A DNA stretch of 33,535 bases. Source: Saccoglossus kowalevskii. Lineage: Eukaryota > Hemichordata > Enteropneusta > Harrimaniidae. A model generated the notes under the pieces. The model was not told where the DNA came from. It saw only the letters and a list, made by a program, of their open reading frames with translations, and made no database searches. Below, one piece after another: positions 23,628 to 33,535 of this stretch; within the stretch, counting starts at the first letter, position 1, and each line of letters begins with the position of its first letter. The stretch lies in the NCBI RefSeq assembly GCF_000003605.2, contig NW_003122908.1, forward strand, positions 409,685 to 443,219, read 5' to 3'. Made by a program: the position numbers and the translations under genes.

Positions 23628-26600
23628 ATACCACTTACTATCAAGAATCTCAACATTAGTAAACGCTGTTGGTTATTGATCATTTGAGGATATGGGGAGA
23701 CGTACTGACAGTGATGATGATCGTGATAGAGATGGTCGGAGGCGACATAAACATAAGAAGCACAGTCGAAGTACAGAACCAACAGAGAATTCCAAATCAA
23801 AGCATCGATCAGACAAAAAGTCATCGTCATCCCGAAAAGAACGTAGCAGATCTCCAAATCGTGATCGCAGTCGACGATCCAGAAGTCGGTCTCGCAGTCG
23901 TAGATCAAAGAGTCGCAGTTCTGAACGAACTGACAGTCGGAAATCTAAACAAAAATCTGAAAGAAAGTTACCCGCTTCTTATCGACAGCGTGATCGCTCA
24001 CCGAAAAGAGATTCTGCTCGTTATTCCACAAGCCGCTCATATGATCGGCGGAGATCAAGAAGTAGAAGCAGGTCTCGTAGCCGGAGAACCAGAAGCCGTT
24101 CCCCAGTCAGATCCAAGAAGGCCAGGCGATCAAGATCTCGTTCAAGGTCAAGACGGTAAATATAAATCGTATTTACAATTTGCTTACAATATATTATTGG
24201 TACATTTAGCTTTTGATTATCTTGTGAGAAACACCATGCTATTAATAAAAATAATAATTTTAATAATAATAATAATAGCACTTTATTTATTGAGGGTAAT
24301 ATAAGTTACAAACATAATTTTCTTTAGTGCCCTCTATCATGAAAAATAAATAGAAATAAAACATAAGAATAAATATTTCAAATAAAGAATATAGCAAACA
24401 AATAGTGAAAATGTGTTTCTTCAATTTCATTTTCAAAGAATATTCACTTGTAGAGCTTTTGATATCAATGGACAATGCAGTCCAAAAGTGAGTAGTTCTG
24501 TAATGAAACATGCATTGACCTTGGTTGGTGTTAAAATTAGGTATATATGAATAGGATGCATTTACAGAACATAATCATGAATATCAGCTGTAAACTTAAA
24601 TTTTGTGGTAAGATAATCAAGTGTCTTACCACAGCAAGATTAGTAGATGATAAATTCTCTCTTAAAGTGCCACTACCATTGTAATACATTGTGTTTGATG
24701 TGACATATACTATGTTCATTTTAATACGCACATGTACTGCACACTGACACTTTTAGTACAATAGTGAATTAAATAGTGCTCTCTTGTCCCGTTGAATGGT
24801 GTTCTTGAACTTTGTGTTTATTCAAATTTATTTATAGCGATCGATCCCCACAAAAAGATCCATTTGGTAGAGATAAAAGGAGAAGTCGAGAGCGTTCATA
24901 CAGTAAATCTCCTCTGCATCCTTTGATGCAGTTACAGGAAGAATTAGAGGCAGAGAAGGAGAAAGAAAAAAAGAAGGGCGATCCATGTGCAGATATTCCA
25001 GGTTTTGCTGAAATGGTAAGGATTATATTTTAGTCCCTGTTCAAACGAAGTTCGAAAGGGGACTTATAATCGGTCTCCGTCTGTCTGTCTGTCTGTTCAT
25101 CCAGAGTCTGAACCCTGTGGACCAAATCTGTTCATTCTTTGCATGTGCCTAGTACTTTATCTGTGACATATGCACATGCAGTGGTTTACTGATTCAATCC
25201 AAGATGGCTGACTGGCAGCCATTTTTTTGAAAATGTGGTATCAAATGCATGCTTTGTCAGTTTTTGTCCAAATTTAGTACATGTAGTATACATGTTAGAA
25301 TACATGTCTATGACCATTTGTTTCGCAATCAGATTAAAGATGGCCGACTGGCAGCCATTTTGTTTTTGGAAAATGTTGTATCTTATGCATGCTTAGTCAG
25401 TTTTTGTTAAAATTTTGTACATTGTACAATTTAGATTATATGTCCATGGCAATTTGTTTTATAATCGTATCAAAGATAGCCGACTGGTTCTTGCTTTTTG
25501 ACCATACTTAGAGATTAGGGATTATTTTCCTTCATATTTGGCATATACATCATACATATTGGAATACATATCCATGTCAGTTTATTTCATAATCAAATCA
25601 AAGATAGCGGACTGGCGGCCATCTTGTTTTTTAACCATACTACTATATCTCTAAGCCATATGGACCATTGTCATTCATATCTAGCAGATATATCATACAT
25701 ATTATTGGAATACAGTTTGTTTCATAATTTGATCAAAGATGGCCGACTGGCATTCATCTTGTTTTTTAGAAAATGGACAGGATTTGTCAGTTTTCATTCT
25801 AATTTGATACAAACATTATACATGTTGAAATACATGTCCAGGATGATTCATTTCATGTTTGAATCCAAAATAACCAACTGGCAGCCATCTTGTTTTTTTC
25901 AAAATGTGTTGTTGACATGGGTTTTTCTCTTCAAATTACGGGGTATACATGTTATGATACATGTCCATGACAATTAGTTTCACAATTGGATCAAAGATGG
26001 CCGACTGGCTGCAATCTTGCTTTTTGACCATGCTACTGTATCTCTGTACATGAGCCTGGTCAAGTGAAATTCAGTTTGGATGCAAAAAATGCATGACTAG
26101 CCAATTATTTACTCTCAATTACTAACTATGTTTTTGGATGGAAAAAATGGAAAAAAGCATTTAATTTAGACAATTTTTGCTGTATTCGTGCTAATTGTGT
26201 TTAGTAACAAATTGAATATGTTTTAGACTCCTGGAGAGCAAGCCCGGCTAAGAATGCAGAAGGCTCTGGAGGCGGCAGGTATGACCACTGTGACATTCAA
26301 TATGAATATAATAGAAAAGTTTATTTAGCAATCTGTACATGTAGCTATATATGTAGCTTCCTACGATATTATCATTTTCCATTTTCCTAAGTGCTTTTAT
26401 TTTATTCATTGTAATGCCTTTATTATTTTGAGCTATCGTCTGTCTTTCCATTGCACATTGTAATTGAAAAATGGTAGATTTGCATGATAAGTTATGATTT
26501 TATCTTCTGCTGTCACAGGACATGTAAATGCACTTTTCTTGATTTATATTGGAGTTTAATTTTACCACAAAATTCATTATATTGTTACCAAAAAAAAATA

Positions 26601-29600
26601 AATTAAAGGTCCAAGAGCTGTGTTGTTGCTACTATTTTCGTATTTTGCAATCAATTTATTACTGCATTGGGTCAAAATAATCTTTTTTTGTATCAGATCA
26701 GTAAACATAGCCTAATATGTCAGGTCACATGACCTACTATAGTATGCAAATTTGCTGGAAATGAATGTTTGTTTCAACATTCAGACTATCATTTTACCTC
26801 ATTTGTATTTGTTTTGTTCCACAAAAAACGTCATTGGTTAAATCAATTAGCACACTGCTCATGGCCTATTTATGTGAATGAATTGGTCTTCAAGATGACA
26901 GTTGCTAAGTAATAAATTTTCTGAATATCTTGCCGAGTAAAAAGTTCTATCAAATAAAAAAAGAAAAGTTTCTATGACTTTGTGGTTTTCACATAGTGTT
27001 AAGCTCTATTGTGGCAGTAATTTAAATAAACAAAACTAAGGCAATAATTCAAAAACTGCTACAGAGTACCACATTTTTTGTTCTGAATAGCCAGTAGTAG
27101 GGAATAACTTGTGTCTAAAATGTCAGCAATGTCCACCCATTAAATGTGAAAAAAAATACTTGTTCAAGCACATACAAATTGTTTTTTTATATTTTTCAGC
27201 TTCTGCAGATGCTACTTTGAGAGAGAAGGGTTTGCTAGGAAAAGGTATGTAGTATTTGATTCATTCTCATTAATCAGATTTCTTTTTGAATTTCTTCTCG
27301 TCAAAATTCTAAAAATAATGTTTATGAAATTACAAACCCAAATGCTAAAAAACATAAAAATAGTTTTATTCTGGTGAGAATATAATTTTCAAAGTTTGTT
27401 GTGCTGACTTATTTGTGTGTGCCCAAATATGGAAATCATTTCATGGTACTGAAGTTAATTACTTATACATACATGTGTTGAATAATAATAATGCACAGAC
27501 GTAATTAGTTTTTGTTTGTAATCATTGCATATCAATTACCTAATTTGCATAATAATTAGCAAATTTTAAGCACCTCTATGGGTATCACAAGAAATACTCA
27601 AAAGATTCAAATGAAACTTGTTGCATAGGTAATAATCCACAGATGTGATTTAGGTTATAACTGTGCATTTAAATTACCTAATTTGCAAAAGGTAGGCAAT
27701 TTTATGTATTGCTACAGTTTTATTATTTTCAACTCCAATTCTGTGGATCTCAGAGAGCAGTACTCTATTAGGCGACACATTTCATGTTTAATAGGGTAGT
27801 CCTTAACCCAGCAGCACACTTTGTAATTTCTGTCCTGCAATATGCAAACTGGTCTACTCCTACAGTTGTCCTACTTCTACCCACCCAGTCTCATGGATAC
27901 CCACTTACTTTTTAATAACTCATGGCTCTTTGCCAGTTAAGTGTCAGATCACATAATCTAACAAAAACTACATCTTGTATTACAAGCAGATTTCAAGAGA
28001 TGACACTGACCCAGTTTCCCAATGAATTATTGAGGTTGTCAGAGATCAAACATTAGTCCATAAGAAAATCACCCATGAAAGCGTTGTTCAATCAAATTAA
28101 CATGCATGTCAAAGGTCAATGTTTATTTAACATCTCCTGAGGTATCCATTACATTTGTGCTCTAGTTTGATGGGGTATTGTGTTTGTCCATGCATGTATG
28201 CAATTATGTAGTTCTGAAATGAAATTTAGCACATGGGTACAAACACAAGTTATTGGAACAACTCAGTACATAGTAACTACAGTGTGCTTTTTAACAGAAC
28301 TGATTTTGTATGGTTCCTGAGTCAAAATGGAATCCCCCCAAAATCAAATTGAGTCAGCTTGTAGTTCAAGAAAAAAGTAAAGTAAAATTGTGTGTGACTT
28401 TATATTAGGTGACTTGGTGTACAAACATGTAGAGTGTTGCTAGGGTTACAATAACATGTAAAACTGTTAGACATTAATCAGTAATATTTTTTTATCAAGC
28501 CTTTTCTGTTTTGCCGAACGAAAGTCTACTACATTCTTAATTAGCACAACATTAAATCTTTGTGTGTTAATGGCACATGGCATCAGCTTAGAGGGCACAC
28601 TGGTGATGATAACCATTGGCATGCTTACTGTGTGTAAACATGATCAGATGAAACTGATCAAATTAATCTGACCTTGTGAACTGAAGAAGATCATGAATTG
28701 ATGAGATAAATCTAATCATGTAAAACGCCTATTTTGCCATCAGATTAATCAGATGCAGTTTTGTCCGATAAATCTGATCGTTTAAACCAGCATTTATTGT
28801 GTATTTTCTACATACATGCTGTAATTGAATTTCTGATAATTATTTTATGTATCTCAGTAGCAGTTTGACAATATGAGGCAAAGCGATATTATTTGGTATG
28901 TCTGACAGTCGCTGGATCAATCTGACATCTGAAATTTGACTTTGTGTATTTGAAAGTTTCATAATAGTTTGGATTAAATCCTTTCATATCAAAAAACTCA
29001 ATTGAGATAAGATTGCCAAAGATGTGGCATGAGAGGGTAATTGTCCCTGTTCGAACGAAGTCCGAAAATGTGGACTTATTTATCATACATGTTACATAAG
29101 TTTCACAATTTGATTCAAGATGACAAAATGGTCATAAAAATTAAACATCTATGCTATTACAGAATTGGTTCCCGGTGTATGGATGAATTATGTGCAAACT
29201 TGGAACAATCCTCAGACATTATGGGATGTTGGTGCACATTGTGTTTCAGATCAGATTCAAAATGACAGATTGACGGCCATTTAGTTTTATCAAATGCTAT
29301 TTCAGACATGCCCTCACCGATTTTATCGCACATATGTACATATATGTACATTTGACAATCTAATTCATGATGACTATTTTAAATGTTAAAAATTTGTAAA
29401 ATATTCTGCAATTTCAGTACCAGATCTTGGTTGTGTGGGGAATTGATTTCTTTCAAACTTAGTACGTACATTGGACATTTTGTTTTAATGAATACTGTTT
29501 TGGAGATGTCTATCTCTGACATGTCCTGACCAATCATGTTTATATATACATTCTACATTATTTCACATTATGTATTTAATTGTTTTACTATAATTTCTTT

Positions 29601-31801
29601 GATAATTTTGTACCAAAAGGACATAATTTCTAATTATGTACAGTTCTTGTTTCAACATTTTTGAAAAAAAATCTCAAAACATTATACGGGTTTTAGTTTG
29701 TTAAAGGTGACATTCAAAAGGTTTTAAAATACCTTGTAGTTATGAGGACCAACTGTTTGACAGAATAAAATATTTTGTTCAATACCTAACAGGGACTATG
29801 TCATTAAGATTGAGTTTGTTGTTATGATACATACTGCTACTTCCTGATATCATCCTAATTGTATTGCAATGTTTTCTTTAGAGAAACTAACTGTTGCGCA
29901 ACAGATGCATAGACAGCAAGTACTTGAAGACATTGAAGATGATGATTTTACCCCGACGGCATTTACCTCAGGTAGAGACTCATTGGTAAGTGTGTACTGA
30001 ATCACTGCTTGCAATATGTACATTATTGTACATAATGTATTGTTTGATAACCACGTATTTATTTACTTGCTGAAATACTTACACTATTTAAGCTTGAATC
30101 AGATTAATATGAAGATTTACTGAATACACTACATGTTATATCAGCTTCAGACTTGCATACAATCTCTTGTTTATTTTTTGATGTTTTTCAATAAAATAAA
30201 AAATATCATGGGAGTGTGTAAATGTGGGTTAATTATCAATTTATTGTCTTACTAAATTAAAAAGACAATGGAAAACAATAGACAGATTTGTTGTTCAAAC
30301 AACAAGAACAATAGTATCCCATAATTCAATGGCGCAATCCCAGAGATTGAGGAGCCTCATTAAATGATCATCATTTATGATCACCAATTACTGTAAAGTT
30401 CCCGACATGCAGTTAATAAATATATTCATTTTTTGAAGCCATCAAAATATTTGTGATTTCTAGGATGTAACATGACTACTAATTGTAGAGCCTGTTCAAT
30501 TCATGGCCCTTTCACACAATCTTCAAGAAATGGACACTAGACTTGGGAAACAGACATACAGTGTGCAGACAAGTTGAGATGGGAGAATCAGATTTTATGC
30601 CTCAGGTATATGTGGCTTTATAACACACACACTGAAATTACCAGAAATGTTTAGATTAATATAATTCCTAGCAAAAGCTCAATCTAATTGCATGGACCAA
30701 TTAGGTTATTACTAGGATATCACAAATTATTTGACGGAACTGCCACAGTATATTGCTTAAACTGTAAATATTTCTCACAATTTGTGGTAATGCTGGTTAT
30801 ACTTGCCATGCAGATTCTTTTAAAGTATGTCATAACAAAATGTCTGATTTTCAGTGAATATTTTTGTCAAAAACTACAATTTCTTCAAATAATTATGGTA
30901 TTCCTGGCTCCCATCTTAACAGTGGGGTAATGGGCTAAATAAACAAACCTTGTTGAGATGATATGATATGTTGCTTGCCACATCTCACATCACAAATCAC
31001 AGAGATAATTCAACTGTGTGTTGCAATGATCCTTATTCTTGCGTTACAGCACTGAACCCTGTTATTTATTATATTATTAGGAAGTGAGTGCTTCAAGTTT
31101 AGGCATTGATTACTCCCATGATAAAGCTATGTTCGGTGGAAGCAATGTGGCGCTGGGCTTGGCCCCGAAATCAACTCCAAGCTCCACACCAAGTGGTATT
31201 ATCTACAAAGACCGGGGTCCATTAGCATCACATAGTGTAAGTTATTTAATATTATTATTATTAATTAATATTAATACATGTATTTAAGTTATTTAAAAAA
31301 AAACAGTCTATGGACCAGCTGACACATCAGGTAGTAGTAACAAGGTGATAGTAATTCTATATAACTTAAATATGTTATTAAAAGAATCGGAATATCAAAG
31401 TTCGCTTTTTGGTTGTATCAATGTGTGATGTTCAGTCATATCACTCAAAGAAGCGAGTGTAGATGTTTTTGATCAATCCTGGAATCTGGTATGGGTAGGA
31501 GCCCGGGACTAGATAGAGATAATGCTTATACCTTCACCATACCTATACCATGCTTAAATCTGGTTATATATCGATATAACTTATACACTAATACAACAAA
31601 CTGTGTTTACAAGCTATGCAACAAACTATGAAAATGTATTTTTCTGTAGTACTGATGTTTCGCATTTTTCGTTTCTTGTCATAGTTGTTTGCCAGTGCAG
31701 AGGAAAAGGAAGAGCGCTGGATACAAAAATTGGAAAAAATGAGAAGAGAGAAACTTGCCAAATATAGAGCTATGCATATAAAGCAAGAAAACTGTGCATG
31801 A
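23628..31801 (+). CDS. RSRC1: RSRC1 (SRrp53), complete seven-coding-exon gene
   Basis: SR-related nuclear protein known in vertebrates to act in constitutive and alternative splicing, favouring 3' splice-site selection through contacts with the U2AF machinery. The joined exons 23692-24155, 24838-25015, 26227-26278, 27200-27244, 29882-29985, 31081-31236 and 31685-31801 give 1116 bases, 371 residues (human 334), with all frames consistent and all introns GT-AG. The start MGRRTDSDDD matches human MGRRSSDTEEE. Residues 1-180 form an RS domain, 184-201 a charged helix, and 215-246 (TPGEQARLRMQKALEAA) match human LPPAEQAKARLQLVLEAA. Residues 250-269 (VLEDIEDDDF) match [10 protein letters not shown], and 334-355 with W345 match the human C-terminus (EEKWFKRL). 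The gene diverges from YAP, about 14 kb away. The span given starts at the 5' UTR part of the first coding exon. Confidence 0.93.
23692..24155 (+). CDS. RSRC1: RSRC1 coding exon 1: RS domain
   Basis: Encodes residues 1-154 plus two bases of codon 155. Almost all of it is arginine/serine-rich, with runs such as RSRSRSRSRR that are substrates for SRPK and CLK kinases and direct proteins to nuclear speckles. The exon begins at 23628 after a strong pyrimidine tract and TAATGCAG acceptor (AG 23626-23627). An in-frame TGA at 23677-23679 precedes the ATG, fixing 23692 as the start. The donor is GTAAAT at 24156. Confidence 0.9.
24245..24520 (-). mobile_element. 5'-truncated LINE remnant in RSRC1 intron
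   Basis: On the minus strand FHYRTTHFWTAL, then SIDIKSS and SLKMKLKKH form the typical extreme C-terminus of CR1/L2-like reverse transcriptases (compare the family pattern YRG..FWNSLP..IK...SL..FK..LK). It ends in a stop at about 24287 and a (TTA)n tail (24248-24282 as TAA repeats on the plus strand). The minus-strand sequence up to about 24760 may also belong to it but is not recognisable. It lies inside RSRC1 in the antisense orientation and is non-functional. Confidence 0.6.
24838..25015 (+). CDS. RSRC1: RSRC1 coding exon 2: end of RS domain and charged helix
   Basis: Encodes residues 155-214 after acceptor TTTATAG. It carries DRSPQKDPFGRDKRRSRERS, then a helix of probable coiled-coil type (LMQLQEELEAEKEKEKKK, 184-201) and a linker (GDPCADIPGFAEM). 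The donor ATG|GTAAGG is phase 0. A hairpin-headed repeat starts only about 15 bases after the donor. Confidence 0.9.
25030..26060. mobile_element. Hairpin-headed element with seven-copy internal tandem array
   Basis: The head TTTTAGTCCC pairs with GGGACT at 25059-25064 around a TTCGAA-containing loop. A (GTCT)n microsatellite follows (25078-25096), and then seven diverged units of about 127-136 bases. The units are marked by AGATGGCCGACTGGCAGCCAT and variants near 25202, 25338, 25474, 25602, 25737, 25868 and 25995. A palindromic head, a tetranucleotide seed and a core tandem array resemble the pearl/CvA and DINE-1/HINE (Helentron-derived) architecture. The family name is an inference, and the right-hand boundary is approximate. 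Confidence 0.6.
26227..26278 (+). CDS. RSRC1: RSRC1 coding exon 3 (52 bp)
   Basis: Encodes 215-231 plus one base: TPGEQARLRMQKALEAA, the most conserved block of the family (human PAEQAKARLQLVLEAA). Acceptor TGTTTTAG, donor G|GTATGA, phase 1. Confidence 0.9.
26279..27199 (+). other. RSRC1: RSRC1 intron between coding exons 3 and 4
   Basis: 921 bases of AT-rich intron; nothing else recognised. Confidence 0.8.
27200..27244 (+). CDS. RSRC1: RSRC1 coding exon 4 (45 bp)
   Basis: A 45-base exon with the same phase (1) at both ends encodes ASADATLREKGLLGK, matching human AKADEALKAKE. Acceptor TATTTTTCAG and donor GGTATGTAG are good. Because the phases match, skipping it would keep the frame. Confidence 0.88.
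28633..28787. repeat. Inverted-repeat patch built on GATCAGAT
   Basis: GTAAACATGATCAGAT near 28633-28649 is mirrored by ATCTGATCGTTTAAAC at 28772-28787. A further related copy (ATAAATCTAATCATGTAAAA) lies between at about 28706. Probably a decayed fold-back element. Confidence 0.45.
29038..29640. mobile_element. Second, decayed copy of the hairpin-headed element
   Basis: The head TTGTCCCTGTTCGAACGAAG, followed by TCCGAAA and GGACTTAT, matches the head at 25030 almost base for base. It lacks the (GTCT)n run and has about three weak internal units (GATTCAAGATGAC at about 29112, GATTCAAAATGAC at about 29249, TTCATGATGAC at about 29362). The right boundary is uncertain. Confidence 0.5.
29882..29985 (+). 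CDS. RSRC1: RSRC1 coding exon 5
   Basis: Encodes 247-281: EKLTVAQQMHRQQVLEDIED followed by DDFTPTAFTSGRDSL. This matches human [20 protein letters not shown] and the TFRSS that follows. Acceptor GTTTTCTTTAG, donor TTG|GTAAGT, ending in phase 0. Confidence 0.9.
29986..31080 (+). other. RSRC1: RSRC1 intron between coding exons 5 and 6
   Basis: 1.1 kb AT-rich intron with no recognisable element. Confidence 0.8.
31081..31236 (+). CDS. RSRC1: RSRC1 coding exon 6
   Basis: Encodes 282-333, a low-complexity S/T/P/G-rich linker (STPSSTPSG) ending in IIYKDRGPLASHS, which matches the human IKYQDDNSLAHPN segment. Acceptor ATATTATTAG, donor AGT|GTAAGT, phase 0 at both ends. Confidence 0.9.
31237..31684 (+). 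other. RSRC1: RSRC1 intron between coding exons 6 and 7
   Basis: 448 bases, no recognisable element. Confidence 0.8.
31685..31801 (+). CDS. RSRC1: RSRC1 last coding exon
   Basis: Encodes 334-371 and the TGA stop. LFASAEEKEERWIQKLEKMR is the conserved C-terminal helix with invariant-looking W345 (human AEEKWFKRLIALRQERL). The protein then extends about a dozen residues past the human end. Acceptor TTTCTTGTCATAG. Confidence 0.92.
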   Translation: MFASAEEKEERWIQKLEKMRREKLAKYRAMHIKQENCA

Positions 31802-32095
31802 CAATTCAGCTTATATTAACATTCGTGAATTTTACTGAACGTTTTCAGTGACATCTGTCATTTTTGCTTCCGTACAACACATTTTGGTGGATTCGAAATG
31901 ATTATATTCATTTTTTGTTAAGAATTTTGGCCGGCTGCTCCTTACAAGACTGTCATGACAAGTAAAACATCATTGAACTAGCAACAAAATCTTCCGAAAA
32001 TTAATCATGCACGTTGTACTCTTTCTCTCCACATATCCTTGGTTATTGATCAAGTCTTTGAACAAGTGTAAATAAAATGATGTAATGGTAAAATA
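31802..32095 (+). terminator. RSRC1: RSRC1 3' UTR and polyadenylation signal
   Basis: A canonical AATAAA at 32071-32076 lies 270 bases after the stop and is followed by a GT-containing stretch (TGATGTAATGG). Cleavage is expected at about 32090. A further AATAAA at about 32204 is a possible alternative site. Confidence 0.6.
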
Positions 32096-32981
32096 GTCGT
32101 GATGTTCAAGGCAGACTTTCATTAAGTTAACCCTGTGATGCATAGTTCTTTGAGTTATTATATACAGATTGTCAAATCATGTTACAACTAATAACTCAAA
32201 CACAAATAAATTATAATAACTTTTAACTAAATAGTAATATTGGATTATACTATTTGCACATGTCCCATCTATTGTCCTACTGGCTGCAGTTGTGTATGTG
32301 TTTAGATATGTTTTCCTTACAGTACTCGTATATCACAATTGTAGGAAGGCATCTTCTGTTTCATCACTGGTATATTTTTCACAGTGTGACGTAAGACAGG
32401 ACGTATCATGTACAATTATTTTGCAAGACCTGAATGTGTTTATATTGTTACGCATTGCCAGAATGCTGTGTGTTAGGTGTGGGTTGATACACTATTCTAC
32501 TAGATTTGTAATTTGGTCCGTTATTGCGAACTTGCGTATGTTTTCAAATATTTGGTTGTAATGTGTGTAAAATGTAACAAAATAATACATTGAAAGTGAT
32601 GTATATTGGTGATTACATGTATGAAATTTGGTATAAAAATTTCCTCATTTATCCCATCTGGAATAAGATTAATTAATATTTCAAAATAACTGAAACAAGA
32701 AATAAACATTTGAAGTTTACAATTAAAAAACATACCGTTAATTTTACAGACTGAATAGTGGAACATAGTGGTTAAAGATTGGATGTGGTGAACTGTGTAA
32801 TGATGTTTTTGAAGGTCATTTAAATGTTGCATGGTTTTACTGGATGTGATCTGTTCTCTTTGTTGTAGTTACAACTCAACTCAAACAGTTTTTATCCAAT
32901 GATCTGTTTCAAACATGGATATTTCATTAACTAGTTGGAGTTCTCAGCCAAGTTTGATATGGTTATGTTTTCTATGTATAT
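32096..32981. other. Intergenic stretch, nothing recognised
   Basis: AT-rich sequence downstream of RSRC1 with no exon, RNA gene or repeat that I can identify. Confidence 0.5.
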
Positions 32982-33535
32982 TTTTAGCTCCGCTGTCAAC
33001 AAAGTCGACACAGTGGAGCTGTTTATATGACTGATTGTCCGCCGTCGTCGTCAATTTTACAATTTTAACTTCTTCTTCGAAACCACAAGTTTACAATTTT
33101 GATATGCAAGTACCTTGAATGGTTCATTCTCAGATTTGGTCATTTCATGTCAAAATCTCAAATTCTCTATTTTTGGTGAATATTTTTGTCATTTTTGGTA
33201 AAAAGTGATATTTTTGACTTCTTGCTAAAAACTGTAAGTCTGATTGCTTTGATATTCCATATATATTTACTACATGTGGACCTCTCTCAGATTTGTTCAT
33301 TTTGTGATGATATCTTTAATTCTGGTGAATATTTTTGTCATTTTTGGTAAAAAGTGATATTTTTGACTTTTTGTTAAAAACTGCAAGTTCAATTGCTTTG
33401 ATATTACATATATATTTACTACATGTGGACTTCTCTCAGATTTGTTCATTTTGTGGTGATATCTTCAATTATCTAATTTTGATGATTGTTTTTGTCATTT
33501 TTGGTGAAAAGTAATGATATGCATATGTATTGCAA
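32982..33535. mobile_element. Hairpin-headed element with tandem array (runs off window)
   Basis: The head TTTTAGCTCCGCTGTC pairs with a GTGGAGCT block (AGCTCC 32986-32991 with GGAGCT 33015-33020, plus GTCGAC in the loop). GTCCGCCGTCGTCGTC follows. Then come three diverged units about 149-156 bases long, each with TTTTTGTCATTTTTGGT (near 33183, 33332 and 33488). The layout matches the element at 25030, but the head and unit sequences differ, so it is a different family of the same structural class. It is cut by the window end. Confidence 0.6.

Larger units (their letters stand above)
27245..29881 (+). other. RSRC1: RSRC1 intron between coding exons 4 and 5
   Basis: 2.6 kb, the longest intron between coding exons. 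It holds an inverted-repeat patch at 28633-28787 and a copy of the hairpin-headed repeat at 29038. Around 27500-27680 two diverged ATTACCTAATTTGCA segments suggest another old repeat. No exon is seen. Confidence 0.8.

Noticed and set aside
23669-24304. 211-codon open frame overlapping RSRC1 coding exon 1
   Set aside because: Out-of-frame shadow of the RS repeats; the RSRC1 frame has the family start, splice sites and homology.
28605-28660. Possible C/D-box snoRNA in an RSRC1 intron (TGATGA then CTGA)
   Set aside because: No terminal stem, no D' or C' pair and spacing is wrong. The motifs belong to the GATCAGAT inverted-repeat patch.

Overview
The window is nuclear DNA of an animal. Coding sequence is split by introns with GT-AG borders, the DNA is AT-rich (roughly one third G+C by eye), and short transposon remnants are dense. 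Two conserved animal genes can be recognised. One is exon 1 of a YAP/Yorkie Hippo co-activator on the minus strand. The other is a complete seven-coding-exon RSRC1 (SRrp53) gene for an SR-related splicing protein on the plus strand. Protein features, and mobile elements with a hairpin head plus an internal tandem array, suggest a marine invertebrate such as a lophotrochozoan or hemichordate. The sequence alone does not settle the phylum.

Layout. 1-8873 is part of a very large YAP intron 1; it holds a 432-bp inverted-repeat transposon with an intact 8-bp target duplication, a GGATGGGTTT minisatellite, a fold-back element and G runs. 8874-9355 is YAP exon 1: TEAD-binding region, four LATS phosphorylation motifs and the first half of WW domain 1. 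9356-16700 is the region between the two divergently transcribed genes. It has CCAAT, CRE and X-box-like sites upstream of YAP, a CpG-rich 53-codon ORF of unknown status at 11756-11917, an (AAAT)n array, two inverted-repeat elements and a 5'-truncated LINE. At 16709-16839 a TCTCGCGA motif, a YY1-type AAAATGGCGGC motif and a splice donor together look like the RSRC1 promoter and non-coding first exon. 16834-23627 is then its first intron. 23628-31801 carries the RSRC1 coding exons, followed by a short 3' UTR with AATAAA at 32071. Three members of a hairpin-headed repeat class lie in RSRC1 introns (25030, 29038) and downstream (32982 to the end).

How the genes relate. YAP is the transcriptional output of the Hippo growth pathway and RSRC1 acts in 3' splice-site choice; no direct functional link is evident. 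Their head-to-head adjacency is still notable, because in human the YAP paralogue WWTR1 (TAZ) and RSRC1 both lie in 3q25, so this may be a remnant of an ancestral linkage. I found no convincing undescribed biological system. The best leads are the CpG-rich ORF, the linkage, the altered TEAD-binding linker of YAP, and the YY1-like dyads repeated inside an intronic array.
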